From positions 1 to 42,189 of the forward strand of contig CAYSCH010000031.1 of the NCBI GenBank assembly GCA_964429355.1: 42,189 nucleotides of DNA, written 5' to 3'. Positions 26,182 through 34,878 of this stretch are shown piece by piece. Within the stretch, counting starts at the first letter, position 1. Each line of letters starts with the position of its first letter. The notes beneath the pieces are model-generated. The model did not search any database. It saw only the letters and a list, made by a program, of their open reading frames with translations, and was not told where the DNA came from. Source of the DNA: JAAYAY01 sp964429355. Lineage in GTDB: Bacteria > Planctomycetota > Planctomycetia > Pirellulales > Thermoguttaceae. Both the position numbers and the translations under genes were made by a program.

Positions 26182-27525
26182 ATGAAACGTCGCGTTGGTT
26201 GCCCGCACAGAGTGTCTCTGTCTGTCGCAGTGGTCGCGATTCTGGTGCTGACGCTGGCTCCCGGTGATTCTTCTGCCAGTGCCGAAGAAGGTGTTCCAAC
26301 GGCCTTACTCGACTACGTGACACGGCCGGAGTCGGTCTACGGCTGGCGCCTGCAGGGTAAGCTCCCCTCGGAACATGGCACGGTCTACGACATCGACCTC
26401 ACCTCCCAGGAGTGGCAGGGAATCGTCTGGAAGCACGTGCTCCAGGTGTTCGAACCCGCGAAACTGCAGTATCCCAAACATGTGCTCCTCTTCGTCAGCG
26501 GCGGCAAAAACGGTGGACGACCGGGTAACGGCGACATCGAGCGGGGACTGCTCCTGGCAAAGCTGACCGGCGCCCGCGTGGCGGTGCTCAGCCAGGTGCC
26601 CAACCAGCCGCTGCTCGACGGGCGGGTGGAAGACGACCTGATCACAGAAACCTGGCTCCGCTTCATCGAAACGGGCGATGCCACCTGGCCGCTCCTGTTC
26701 CCGATGGTCAAGAGCGCCGTGAAGGCCATCGATACGGTCCAGGCCCTCGCGACCCAAGAGTGGCAGGGAAAGATCGATGGGTTCGTCATCACCGGCGGCT
26801 CCAAGCGAGGTTGGACGAGCTGGCTCACCCCCGTGGCCGACAAACGGGTGATCGCCACGGCGCCGATCGTGATCGATGTTCTCAACTTCCAGCCGCAGAT
26901 GCGCCATCAACTGGACACGTGGGGCGAGTTCAGCGAGCAGATCTACGACTACACCAGCAAGGGACTGATCAAACTCGAAGACGAGACGCAACGCGAATTC
27001 GCGCTGCGGACCATGATGGACCCTTACACCTACCGCAACCGCCTGACGCTCCCCAAGCTGATCATCAATGGAACGAACGACCCCTACTGGGTCCTGGATG
27101 CCAACAACTTCTATTGGTCCGACCTGGTTGGGCCCAAGTACCTCCTGAAGGTCCCGAACGCCGGCCACGGTCTGGAAGGCGGCCGTGAGCTGGCCTATTC
27201 GACTTTGTCGGCCTACTTCCGCCATGTCGCCAGCGCGACTCCGATGCCCGAACTCGACTGGACCCACCAGTCCGAAGCCCAGGAACTTCAGGTCAGCGTT
27301 CAGGCTTCCGAGGCGCCCAAGGCGGCCCGGGTCTGGAGTGCCCGCTCGGCCGACAAGGATTTTCGCGACGCCCAGTGGAGTTCACAGCCCATGACCGAAA
27401 AGGACGGCAAATGGGTCGGAACCGTGGCCCGGCCTGAACAAGGCTTTGTCGCCCTTTACGGCGAACTCCAATTCGAGTTCCAGGGACTCGACTATTCTCT
27501 CTGCACACTCATCAACCAGCAATAA
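26182..27525 (+). CDS. exported PhoPQ-activated pathogenicity-related-type hydrolase
   Basis: 447 residues of the PhoPQ_related (PqaA-like) family. A signal peptide covers residues 1-34 (hydrophobic VSLSVAVVAILVLTLAP). Conserved features: LLFVSGGKNG, VITGGSKRGWTSWL (nucleophile Ser), IINGTNDPYW (Asp) and VPNAGHGL (His), which together make a Ser-Asp-His alpha/beta-hydrolase triad. A short beta-rich C-terminus follows. It is co-transcribed with the sialidase gene 22 bp downstream. The enzyme activity of the family is poorly known; the setting suggests it trims acyl or ester groups from extracellular glycans. The 'pathogenicity' name comes from Salmonella and need not apply here. Confidence 0.9.
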   Translation: MKRRVGCPHRVSLSVAVVAILVLTLAPGDSSASAEEGVPTALLDYVTRPESVYGWRLQGKLPSEHGTVYDIDLTSQEWQGIVWKHVLQVFEPAKLQYPKHVLLFVSGGKNGGRPGNGDIERGLLLAKLTGARVAVLSQVPNQPLLDGRVEDDLITETWLRFIETGDATWPLLFPMVKSAVKAIDTVQALATQEWQGKIDGFVITGGSKRGWTSWLTPVADKRVIATAPIVIDVLNFQPQMRHQLDTWGEFSEQIYDYTSKGLIKLEDETQREFALRTMMDPYTYRNRLTLPKLIINGTNDPYWVLDANNFYWSDLVGPKYLLKVPNAGHGLEGGRELAYSTLSAYFRHVASATPMPELDWTHQSEAQELQVSVQASEAPKAARVWSARSADKDFRDAQWSSQPMTEKDGKWVGTVARPEQGFVALYGELQFEFQGLDYSLCTLINQQ

Positions 27526-27547
27526 TCTGCTTCTCAGGGGAGAGACC

Positions 27548-28717
27548 ATGTTGAACCGTGTTTTCGCGTGGCTGGTTCTGGGGACGGCTTGCGCCGTGTC
27601 GCAAGGTGCCGAGTATCGATCGGAGCTGGTATTTCCCCTTCATGATCAGCACAACCACGCCCCCGGGATCGTCGAGTGTCCCGACGGGAGCCTGCTGGTC
27701 TCCTGGTACCGCGGCTCAGGCGAGCGCACGGCCGACGACGTGGCCGTCTACGGCGCCCGCCTTGCCCCCGGGGCCGGCCAGTGGAGCGAAACTTTCCTGA
27801 TGGCCGATCGGCCGGGCTTTCCCGACTGCAACACCTGCATGATGATCGATCGGCACAAGCGGCTCTGGCTGTTCTGGCCGACGATCCTGGCCAACACGTG
27901 GGAATCGTGCCTGACCAATTTCCGCGTGTCGTCCGAGTATGCCGGCCCAGGGGCTCCCCACTGGGAACGCGAAGGGCTGGTGCTGCTCAAACCCGACGAC
28001 TTCAAAGCGGAAACCGTCGAGACCCTCGACAAAATGCTCAGCGGCCTGGAGTCCGTGCTCCCTCAGGATATCCGCGAAGAAATCGACGAAGCCCGGACGA
28101 AGCTGGGCAATCCACTCTATCAGCGTCTGGGCTGGCAGCCGCGCTGCAAACCGACGATCCTCCCCAGCGGCCGGATCCTGCTGCCCCTCTACACCGATAC
28201 GTTCTCCATTTCGATCATGGCTGTCAGCGACGACGACGGCCAGACCTGGTATGCCAGCAAGCCCCTGATCGGACTGGGTAACATCCAGCCCAGCGTGCTG
28301 CGGCGCAACGACGGAACTCTCGTCGCCTACATGCGGGAAAACGGCGTGAGCAAACACATTCGTGTGAGCGAGTCCCCGGACGACGGGATCACCTGGGGAC
28401 CCGTCTTCTCCAGCCCCCTGCCGAATCCCGGCTCCGGACTCGATGCCGTGCGGTTGGCCAACGGGCACTGGCTCCTCGTCTACAACGACACCACCGACGG
28501 GCGGCACAGCCTTGCCGCCTCCATTTCCGAGGATGAAGGAAAGACGTGGCCTTGGACCCGGCATCTGGAAAACGACAAGGCCGGCCGTTACCACTATCCA
28601 GCCGTGATCCAGGCGGCCGACCGCACGATCCATGCCGTATATTCCTGCTTCGTCGAAGGGGGCAAGACCATGAAGCACGCGGCCTTCGACGAAGACTGGA
28701 TCACGGCGGGAGACTGA
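27548..28717 (+). CDS. exported sialidase-like (BNR/Asp-box) protein
   Basis: 389 residues. A signal peptide (MLNRVFAWLVLGTACAVSQG) is followed by a six-bladed beta-propeller pattern with three Asp-boxes: SDDDGQTW, SPDDGITW and SEDEGKTW. The early HNHAPGIVECPDGSLLVSWYRG matches the BNR_2 exo-sialidase-like group of planctomycetes. ATG 27548 has GGGGAG 5 nt upstream. It lies in an operon with the preceding hydrolase. True sialidase activity is not assured; many members act on unknown glycans. Confidence 0.9.
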   Translation: MLNRVFAWLVLGTACAVSQGAEYRSELVFPLHDQHNHAPGIVECPDGSLLVSWYRGSGERTADDVAVYGARLAPGAGQWSETFLMADRPGFPDCNTCMMIDRHKRLWLFWPTILANTWESCLTNFRVSSEYAGPGAPHWEREGLVLLKPDDFKAETVETLDKMLSGLESVLPQDIREEIDEARTKLGNPLYQRLGWQPRCKPTILPSGRILLPLYTDTFSISIMAVSDDDGQTWYASKPLIGLGNIQPSVLRRNDGTLVAYMRENGVSKHIRVSESPDDGITWGPVFSSPLPNPGSGLDAVRLANGHWLLVYNDTTDGRHSLAASISEDEGKTWPWTRHLENDKAGRYHYPAVIQAADRTIHAVYSCFVEGGKTMKHAAFDEDWITAGD

Positions 28718-28905
28718 AAACAGGCTGGCCGGCCGACACACCGTCGCACTGGCATTGATTGACACTGCTGGGCTCCTGACAGTAGGCTGACGTGGGAAAT
28801 CCAGTCCCGTCTCCCGTTGACCGGAATTCCTCGCGCCCCCAAGCAGACTGCTCGATGGTGTCGATCCATGTCCGTGGAAAGCTTGCCATTCTGTTGGGAA
28901 CTCCT

Positions 28906-30105
28906 ATGCCGATCTTGACCCAATGCCCCCATTGCCAGAAGAAGTTTCGCGCACCCGACACGCAGGCCGGAAAATCCGTCAAGTGCCCGGGTTGCCAGGG
29001 CGTGGTTCGTGTGCCGGCAGAAGGTCCGGCCGATAGTCCCCAAACGCCGAGCCAGCCGGCGTCGGCTTCTACCTCCTGGTATATTCTCACCGAGAACCGC
29101 GAGCAGATGGGCCCGGTGACCAAGGAGCAACTCGACAACCTGGCGACCAAGGGGCGACTCAGCTTCTGCCAGATTCGCCGCAGCGACTGGCGAGCCTGGA
29201 AATGGGCCGACGACATCTATCCCGATCTGCCCACGCCGACGGGCAAATCCGATTCGGCCGCTCGCGCAGCCAGCGCCGACGACCAGGATCCCGCCCGCCT
29301 GGTGCTCTGCCCGGATTGCGGCAATAAGGTGTCGCGCCGCGCCACCGGGTGCCCTCACTGCGGCTGCCCGGCGGCCGTCTTGCTCAAGCAGACCACATCG
29401 GCGGCAGACGGCCCCATCGCCGCGCGGCCGCCGGCACCCGCCGCGACGCGCGACACGCCACCGGCTACCGTCCCGAAAGCGGCCCAAAACGCAGACGAGC
29501 CGATCCGCTCCCGTTCCTGGCGCCGCTATGCGATCGCGGGGGGCGTACTTCTCGCGGTGGTGGCCATGGTTGTACCGCTCTACATCTGGTGGCGCGCTCA
29601 GTCGGCCGTGAAACAAGTGATGGAGCAGTCGGGCGTCCCCGTGACCAGCCCGGAACCCATTCCCCAACCCCAGGAGCCAGGTGAGGAATTGCTCTCCCCG
29701 GAGGGCAAGAGCCAGTGCATCGATGAGGCCTCTCGGAAGATGGCCCAGTACATCGACGAGTTCCAACTCCAGTATCACCTGCCCCTGTCGATGCTCAGCC
29801 AGACCGCCGAAAGCGTTGAGATGCTGAAGAACCTGGCCGGCGGGAATCTGGATGCCATTCCCGACTCGACCGGCGTCGTTCCCGGCGGCACGGGTATCGA
29901 GCCCTACAAATCGCAGGCCAACGAGTTGTTTGTCGAATGCCGCGACTGGGTCCGCAAGAATGTCAAACGTGGACCGTGCACGGCAACCGACGTCTGGAAG
30001 ACAGCCCGAGAGTGGACCGAGCAGAAACGCCAGGCCGTTCTCCAGCCAATTGGCGGCGTTCCCCCCGAGGATCTCACGCCCGCGCCGATTCCGGAAGGAC
30101 CCTGA
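28906..30105 (+). CDS. zinc-ribbon and GYF-like domain membrane protein
   Basis: 399 residues from MPILTQCPHC. Domains in order: zinc ribbon CPHC/CPGC (7-30), GYF_2-like domain (about 58-108, WYILTENREQMGPVTKEQL ... WKWADDIYPDLP), second zinc ribbon CPDC/CPHCG (135-153), a Pro/Ala linker, one membrane helix (about 205-228, IAGGVLLAVVAMVVPLYIWW), then a soluble helical C-terminus. The zinc ribbons and GYF domain would be cytoplasmic and the tail outside. GYF domains bind proline-rich peptides, but no partner is known. This architecture is common in planctomycetes and of unknown function. The start at 28906 begins the ribbon; the longer frame to 28792 is not protein-like. Confidence 0.85.
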   Translation: MPILTQCPHCQKKFRAPDTQAGKSVKCPGCQGVVRVPAEGPADSPQTPSQPASASTSWYILTENREQMGPVTKEQLDNLATKGRLSFCQIRRSDWRAWKWADDIYPDLPTPTGKSDSAARAASADDQDPARLVLCPDCGNKVSRRATGCPHCGCPAAVLLKQTTSAADGPIAARPPAPAATRDTPPATVPKAAQNADEPIRSRSWRRYAIAGGVLLAVVAMVVPLYIWWRAQSAVKQVMEQSGVPVTSPEPIPQPQEPGEELLSPEGKSQCIDEASRKMAQYIDEFQLQYHLPLSMLSQTAESVEMLKNLAGGNLDAIPDSTGVVPGGTGIEPYKSQANELFVECRDWVRKNVKRGPCTATDVWKTAREWTEQKRQAVLQPIGGVPPEDLTPAPIPEGP

Positions 30106-30207
30106 ATGGCCTTGCGTGATTCCAGGAAAAGGCCGCCATTAGGGCTTGCCCCAGTGGAAGCCACGATTGATGGCTAATTGTCATGCCTAAGCCTTCTGAC
30201 CTCTGCG

Positions 30208-31467
30208 TCAGGCATCTTCCGTCGCGGGGCGATAAGTCGGGAAGGCCAGGCGGGGACGACTCAGGTAAAGCGCGAGCCAGAGGAGCCCCGCCGCGACCAA
30301 GGCCACCAGGCTGACGTTCTGTGCAATCGTCAGGCCTGTTCCCCAGATGGCCGCTTCGTCGTTGCGGATGATCTCGATCAGGAACCGTGTCGCAGGATAG
30401 ATGGTGAGGAACAGGGCGAACACCTGGCCGTCGCGCGTGCGAAACGGAGCGAAGGCCACCAGCAGCAGGCAGAGGATCAGTGCGTTGAGCGAGCTGTAGA
30501 TCTGGGTCGGGTGAATCGGCGGATGAACGTGGCTGCCGACCGCCCATCGAGCAACCGTGCCGTCGGCGGTCACGATTTCGAGCTTGCTCCCGGGGCGCTG
30601 CAAATGGAACAGAACGTGTTCCGCTTCCTGAACGCTGCGAACCGGCATTCCATGGATGGCGGCAATCCCGCTGCCCGGGTGCAGTCCTTGTTGTTCGGCC
30701 GCCGATCCCGGCTCGACGGCGGCGATGACCGGCGGGTCCTCGAGCATTCCTCCAAGCCGGAGACTGTGCAGGTAACTCTGGCCATGCCGGATGTGGTGGA
30801 TGTGGGCCGGGCTCCCCACCGGGAACTCGACCGCCCACGGCAGGTCGCACACGCCTCCAAAACAGCAGCCGTTCAGAAAACACCCTAATCGCCCGATCGC
30901 CAGGCCGAGCATGAAACTGGGAGCCATCAGGTCCAACGTGGCCATGAGGGGCAGCTTGTGGCGATACACAAAGACCAGCAGGCCCACGATTCCGCCGATT
31001 ATCGAGCCGTAGACAACAAGGCCCCCTTTCGTGAAATTCAGCAGGCTCGATAAGGTGTCGAAGTCTTCGCGGTACTCGATGATATAGAAAACCCTGGCAC
31101 CGATGATCCCGGGCAGGATCATCCAGAAACAGAGCATCACAAGCGTGTCCGGGTCAATTCCCAGTTTGCCGCCGCGCCAGACCGTCAGCCCGATCGACAG
31201 GAGGACGGCCACAAGCAACATCGTTCCGTAACCGCGAATCGGAAGCCCCTCGGGTTCGGTTACAAAGGGGAGCACGAACCACACGATCGCTCCCAGGATT
31301 GCAAACAGGGGTATGTAGCCGAGCGTATCGGCATTGAATCCCTGACGCCAGGCGAGCCAGCCCACGGTGACAACGCAGGCGATCGCACACAGGGCCAGCA
31401 GAAGGCCGAAGCCAAACAGCGGAATCCCGCCGATCTGGTTGGGAATGTAAAAGATCGTTTGAAGCAT
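30208..31467 (-). CDS. lgt: prolipoprotein diacylglyceryl transferase, with PDZ-like insertion
   Basis: Transfers diacylglycerol from phosphatidylglycerol to the lipobox cysteine of prolipoproteins in the inner membrane. At 419 residues it is much longer than the usual 260-300. The Lgt core is recognisable: PIRGYG, GIDPDTL, GIIGARVFY, KGGLVVYG, GRLGCFLNG (signature with Cys variations), HPTQIY and RFLIEIIRND. Two additions stand out. Residues about 15-66 look like an imperfect copy of the first core module (about 76-127). Residues about 247-312 (PPVIAAVEPGSAAEQQGLHPG ... LEIVTADG) read as a PDZ-type domain inserted before HPTQ. panC lies 16 bp upstream on the same strand. Confidence 0.92.
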   Translation of the reverse strand: MLQTIFYIPNQIGGIPLFGFGLLLALCAIACVVTVGWLAWRQGFNADTLGYIPLFAILGAIVWFVLPFVTEPEGLPIRGYGTMLLVAVLLSIGLTVWRGGKLGIDPDTLVMLCFWMILPGIIGARVFYIIEYREDFDTLSSLLNFTKGGLVVYGSIIGGIVGLLVFVYRHKLPLMATLDLMAPSFMLGLAIGRLGCFLNGCCFGGVCDLPWAVEFPVGSPAHIHHIRHGQSYLHSLRLGGMLEDPPVIAAVEPGSAAEQQGLHPGSGIAAIHGMPVRSVQEAEHVLFHLQRPGSKLEIVTADGTVARWAVGSHVHPPIHPTQIYSSLNALILCLLLVAFAPFRTRDGQVFALFLTIYPATRFLIEIIRNDEAAIWGTGLTIAQNVSLVALVAAGLLWLALYLSRPRLAFPTYRPATEDA

Positions 31468-31483
31468 GGTGCGTCTCGGCTTG

Positions 31484-32347
31484 TCAGTTGGGCCCGGCCA
31501 GGCAGTTGTCGATCAGCCGCGTCTTGCCGATGCGAACGGCCAGGGCGATCAGCGTTTCACCCGTGATTCGCTCCACAGGGGCCAGCGTTTCCGGGTCGGC
31601 CAGGGCAATGTACTCGATCTGCCCTTTTCCGCGTTCCACGAGAATCTTCTCCAGGGCGCTCCGGATCCGCTCCACACCGGTTTCCCCTTCGCCGATCATT
31701 TTCGCGGCAAGGCGGAGGCTTTCAGACAGCGCCAGGGCCCGCTGCCGCTCGTCGGAGCTCAGGTAGGCGTTGCGGGAGCTCATTGCCAGACCGTCCGGTT
31801 CGCGAACGATGGGACAGACTCGCACTTGCACCGGCACGTTCAAATCCTCGACCATTCGCCGGATCACCTGGGCCTGCTGGTAATCCTTCTGACCAAAGTA
31901 GGCGAAGTCGGCCCCGGCCATGTTGAACAGTTTGAGCACGATCGTGGCCACACCGCGAAAATGCCCGGGCCGGCACTGGCCTTCCAGCGGTTCGGCCACC
32001 GAGCCGACCTCGACCCAGGTGGCATGCTTGGGGCCATAGACGTCGCCCGTCGCGGGCACGAAGGCGATCTGGGCCCCCACCGTGGCCAACGCATCCAGAT
32101 CGGCGTCGAGGGTTCGCGGGTACTTGTCGAAATCTTCGGAGGGGCCGAACTGCGAGGGATTGACGAAGATCGTGGTGACACAGACTTCGCACTCTTGGAA
32201 GGCCGCCTCGACGAGGCTCAGATGTCCCCGGTGCAATGCACCCATGGTCGGTACGAGACCGACCTTCTTCCCCTGCCGCCGCAGCTCGGCGACTTCGCCG
32301 TACAGCGCTGCCGGATCACGAATCACTCGCGGCCGCCTCTTTTCCAT
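31484..32347 (-). CDS. panC: pantothenate synthetase
   Basis: Joins pantoate and beta-alanine with ATP to make pantothenate, the coenzyme A precursor; cytoplasmic. The HIGH-like signature is PTMGALHRGHL. Other conserved segments are FVNPSQFGPSEDFDKYPR, GHFRGVATIVLKLFN, FGQKDYQQ, IVREPDGLAMSSRN and the final GKTRLIDN. The start at 32347 (MEKRRPRVI) gives 287 residues, the normal size; the frame to 32389 adds an atypical extension. It lies between folK (upstream) and lgt (16 bp downstream), all on the minus strand, so it may be in one operon with them. Confidence 0.96.
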   Translation of the reverse strand: MEKRRPRVIRDPAALYGEVAELRRQGKKVGLVPTMGALHRGHLSLVEAAFQECEVCVTTIFVNPSQFGPSEDFDKYPRTLDADLDALATVGAQIAFVPATGDVYGPKHATWVEVGSVAEPLEGQCRPGHFRGVATIVLKLFNMAGADFAYFGQKDYQQAQVIRRMVEDLNVPVQVRVCPIVREPDGLAMSSRNAYLSSDERQRALALSESLRLAAKMIGEGETGVERIRSALEKILVERGKGQIEYIALADPETLAPVERITGETLIALAVRIGKTRLIDNCLAGPN

Positions 32348-32470
32348 AGTCACACCAGCTCCCTCGAAGGGCCGAAGACGCGGTTTCAAAACAACGACGG
32401 AAGTGCCCCACGGCGAGAACTGTCGGAGTCGCCACGGTCTTGAGAAGCCCTCACAAAACCTACGTGTTTC

Positions 32471-32499
32471 CCACCGGTATCGATGTGCAAAGCCGGTGG
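32471..32499. repeat. hairpin between folK and panC
   Basis: CCACCGG (32471-32477) and CCGGTGG (32493-32499) form a perfect 7-bp stem with a 15-base loop in the 209-bp gap. There is no T-run directly after it on the minus strand. It could be a weak terminator or leader structure. Confidence 0.35.
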
Positions 32500-32556
32500 T
32501 CTTGTTAGCGACTCAAAAAAGGTCTCCAAAAAGTGGTTACTTCCGGCCCGGCAGCA

Positions 32557-33600
32557 TCACATGGACGAAACGGCCGCTGCCAGCTCGTGCTCAGCGTCCG
32601 CCGGTTGCTGCCCATCGAGCAAAAGGACCGGACCGAGGTCCGGCTGTCGGACCTGCTCCAATAGGGCCCGGCGAAGCGTCTCGATTCGCTCGAGCTCCTC
32701 TTCGCTCAGCGGCCGCTCGCCACGCTGGACCAGACGCCGGGCACAGTATTCGGCGGGAGCGTCCAACAGGACCGTGAGTCTCGGTGGGCAAGCCTGTCTC
32801 GCGGCGCCGTTCCATCGCTCCAGCAGCGCCTGCCGCTCCGCTGCTTCCGAAAACACCCGGATCGCTGCCGCCGACTGACCCACCCAGAAGTCGCTGACCC
32901 AAAGGGGCTGATCCTGGAACCAAACAGCCGAATCGATGGCCACGGCCTTGGCCCGCCCCTTCGCGAATTCTAGCTCCTGGTCCGGTGTTACGCCATACGA
33001 ATTGGCCTCCCCGGACGGCTCTCGCTCCCACCCGGCAGGGTCGGCAACCAGACAACCGCCGAAACGATTGGCAATCGCTCGGGCCAATTCCCGCTTGCCC
33101 ACGCCGGCGGGCCCGGCAATTGCCACGTACGGCCTGGTCTTGTCGAGGTGATTGAGCAGGCCAGCGATTGTCCAGCCGGTGGTGGGATGCAGCATTTCGG
33201 GCGCCACCTCGGCCGCCGGTTCCAGAACGAAACGCCGCCAAGCCATTCGCGGATGTGGAAGTTGAAGAGTCTTCGACTCGAGAACCAAATTGTCGTAGAG
33301 CAGCAGATCCAGATCGATCGACCGGGGGCCCCATCGCTCGATGCGCCGACGCCCCAGGTCCGCTTCGATGTGCATCAGTGTGCCCAGCAACTCGCCGGGA
33401 GGGAGGGGTGTTCTTAGGAGCAGGGCCGCGTTCAGAAAAGCTCCTTGTCCGGCCGGTCCGCCGGCAGGCGAGGTCTCATGGAACCGGCTCCTGGCGACGA
33501 TCTCCATCCGGGGATTAGCGCCGAGCCTGGCCAGCGCCGCATCGAGCAGCGATGCGCGGTTGCCGAGATTCGAGCCGAGGCCGATTAGACAATGGGGCAT
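32557..33600 (-). CDS. folK: HPPK (FolK) fused to a deoxynucleoside-kinase-like domain
   Basis: 347 residues. The N-terminal ~155 are 6-hydroxymethyl-7,8-dihydropterin pyrophosphokinase of folate synthesis: LIGLGSNLGNR, SPAGGPAGQGAFLN, then RWGPRSIDLDLLLY (89-102, the metal-binding aspartates) and LPHPRM. From residue 158 a second domain begins, VAIAGPAGVGKRELA, resembling a deoxynucleoside kinase P-loop, and ends LTVLLDAPAEYCARRLVQRGERPL. In the P-loop (163-170) the Ser/Thr after Lys is Arg, which would disturb Mg-ATP binding, so this half may be inactive or changed in role. It is the first gene of a folK, panC, lgt run. Confidence 0.9.
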   Translation of the reverse strand: MPHCLIGLGSNLGNRASLLDAALARLGANPRMEIVARSRFHETSPAGGPAGQGAFLNAALLLRTPLPPGELLGTLMHIEADLGRRRIERWGPRSIDLDLLLYDNLVLESKTLQLPHPRMAWRRFVLEPAAEVAPEMLHPTTGWTIAGLLNHLDKTRPYVAIAGPAGVGKRELARAIANRFGGCLVADPAGWEREPSGEANSYGVTPDQELEFAKGRAKAVAIDSAVWFQDQPLWVSDFWVGQSAAAIRVFSEAAERQALLERWNGAARQACPPRLTVLLDAPAEYCARRLVQRGERPLSEEELERIETLRRALLEQVRQPDLGPVLLLDGQQPADAEHELAAAVSSM

Positions 33601-34077
33601 GAGTGGTCGTCGAGGGTACGGGCCTCGGAGTAAGAACCTCCTCTATGCCCGGCCTGCAGACGCGATTCTTTGGTCTGCAGGCGTTAAGAAAAAAGGAGGG
33701 GGCCATCCCGGCCACGACGTAAGCCGTCGACTGTCGTTCCCTTCGGTCGCCGCCCCCCGAGGAACTCTCGGTATCGGGATCACTCATCCCTCGCAACCCT
33801 CTGGAAAAGAGAGCCACGCAGGCATTCTCAGGATCCCTCTCAGTCATTGAGACTGGGCGAGTTGATTTGCTTCAGCACACCGCCTCGCAGCAGCCTTATG
33901 CCACCGCTTGCTTCGCACTTGACTGTGCAATTCAGTTGCTTGCGATCGTTCACCTTCAAGCAACGTGATGAATGAAGTAATTGTCCGAATATGCAGTGAA
34001 TTGTCAAGCAATATTGACGGTCTGTCGGAAAAGTTTCCGCAATTCCTTGGAAGCTCTAAGAAGGCATGGGAGTTTCT
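33601..34077. other. intergenic region with a 10-bp palindrome upstream of folK
   Basis: GCCTGCAGAC (33652-33661) pairs perfectly with GTCTGCAGGC (33673-33682) across an 11-base loop, 52-82 bp before the folK start. An A-run follows on the plus strand, so it is not a terminator in either useful direction; an operator or leader hairpin is possible. From 33840 to 34077 the sequence is AT-richer with no gene seen. Confidence 0.4.
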
Positions 34078-34542
34078 TCAATCGACCTTCCGGATCGCGC
34101 TGGGCCGATTCGTTCCGGCGTCAGCCATCCCTGCAGCGTCAAGAGGCGGCATAGGAGCGAGCGCTGCATTCGGTCCCAGGGCGATGTTTGCCGGCATGCC
34201 GCATCCCATGCACATTCGACATCCGCATTCGGGGTGCCAGGGGTAATCGAATTGGACAAGATAGTTGTACGGCTGTCTGGCATAGACCACGCCGCGAAGC
34301 GTGTACCATTTTGTCATGCAGTTCGTATCAATATAGAGCAACGGCTCGGGCATGCGACCGTCTTGACGCGTCCAGAATTTTGGAACGAACCGCGTTGCCC
34401 ATTTCGCTTGCTCTGCCGCCGGCTGGCTCTCGAGAACGCCTGCATCATCCACGCAGGCCGTTCCAGCCGGTTCGCCGCCGGTCATCGTCGTCAGGAGGCA
34501 AATCACACATACCACAGTTGACACGACGCGACTCCTCCTCAT
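34078..34542 (-). CDS. exported cysteine-rich protein of unknown function
   Basis: 154 residues from ATG 34542. The signal peptide (MRRSRVVSTVVCVICLLTTMTGGEPAG) lies at the N-terminus. The middle has FVPKFWTRQDGRMPEPLLYIDTN with no known match. A compact Cys cluster follows (CGCRMCMGCGMP), which could bind metal or form disulphides, then an Ala/Pro-rich tail. No family is recognised and no close same-strand neighbour gives context. AAGGA stands just before the start. Probably real because of the signal peptide. Confidence 0.65.
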   Translation of the reverse strand: MRRSRVVSTVVCVICLLTTMTGGEPAGTACVDDAGVLESQPAAEQAKWATRFVPKFWTRQDGRMPEPLLYIDTNCMTKWYTLRGVVYARQPYNYLVQFDYPWHPECGCRMCMGCGMPANIALGPNAALAPMPPLDAAGMADAGTNRPSAIRKVD

Positions 34543-34779
34543 GAGTCCTTCTTCGCGATCGACCAACGGAGCAATTACCTGCTCGGTTACGCATTTCTTC
34601 GGCTCCTCAAGACCCGCAAAACCATTACTTTCGTGTCATTCGTTACAGATTTGCCTCTCTTTGCATGCAACCACTCTATCCCAGAATTCCCATACCTTCA
34701 CGCAACGGCGCATTTTACGCAAGCTTCCGATCTTGACGCCGCTTGCGCCCGAACCCTCCGAGTTCCACATCAATTCCAA

Positions 34780-34807
34780 TTGTGAATATGGATATTGTGG
34801 TTAGAAT
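34780..34807 (+). promoter_or_regulatory. possible sigma-70-type promoter
   Basis: TTGTGA (34780-34785), a 16-base spacer and TAGAAT (34802-34807) lie 72 bases before the CpaB-like gene start. The gap 34543-34878 is otherwise AT-rich with no gene seen. It is a weak match, so only a candidate. Confidence 0.3.
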
Positions 34808-34878
34808 AAATGCTCTGCAGGGAATGTGCTGCACCTTCTCGGCGCTGGTTTTCCGACGAATCTTGGAGGCCTATGTAC

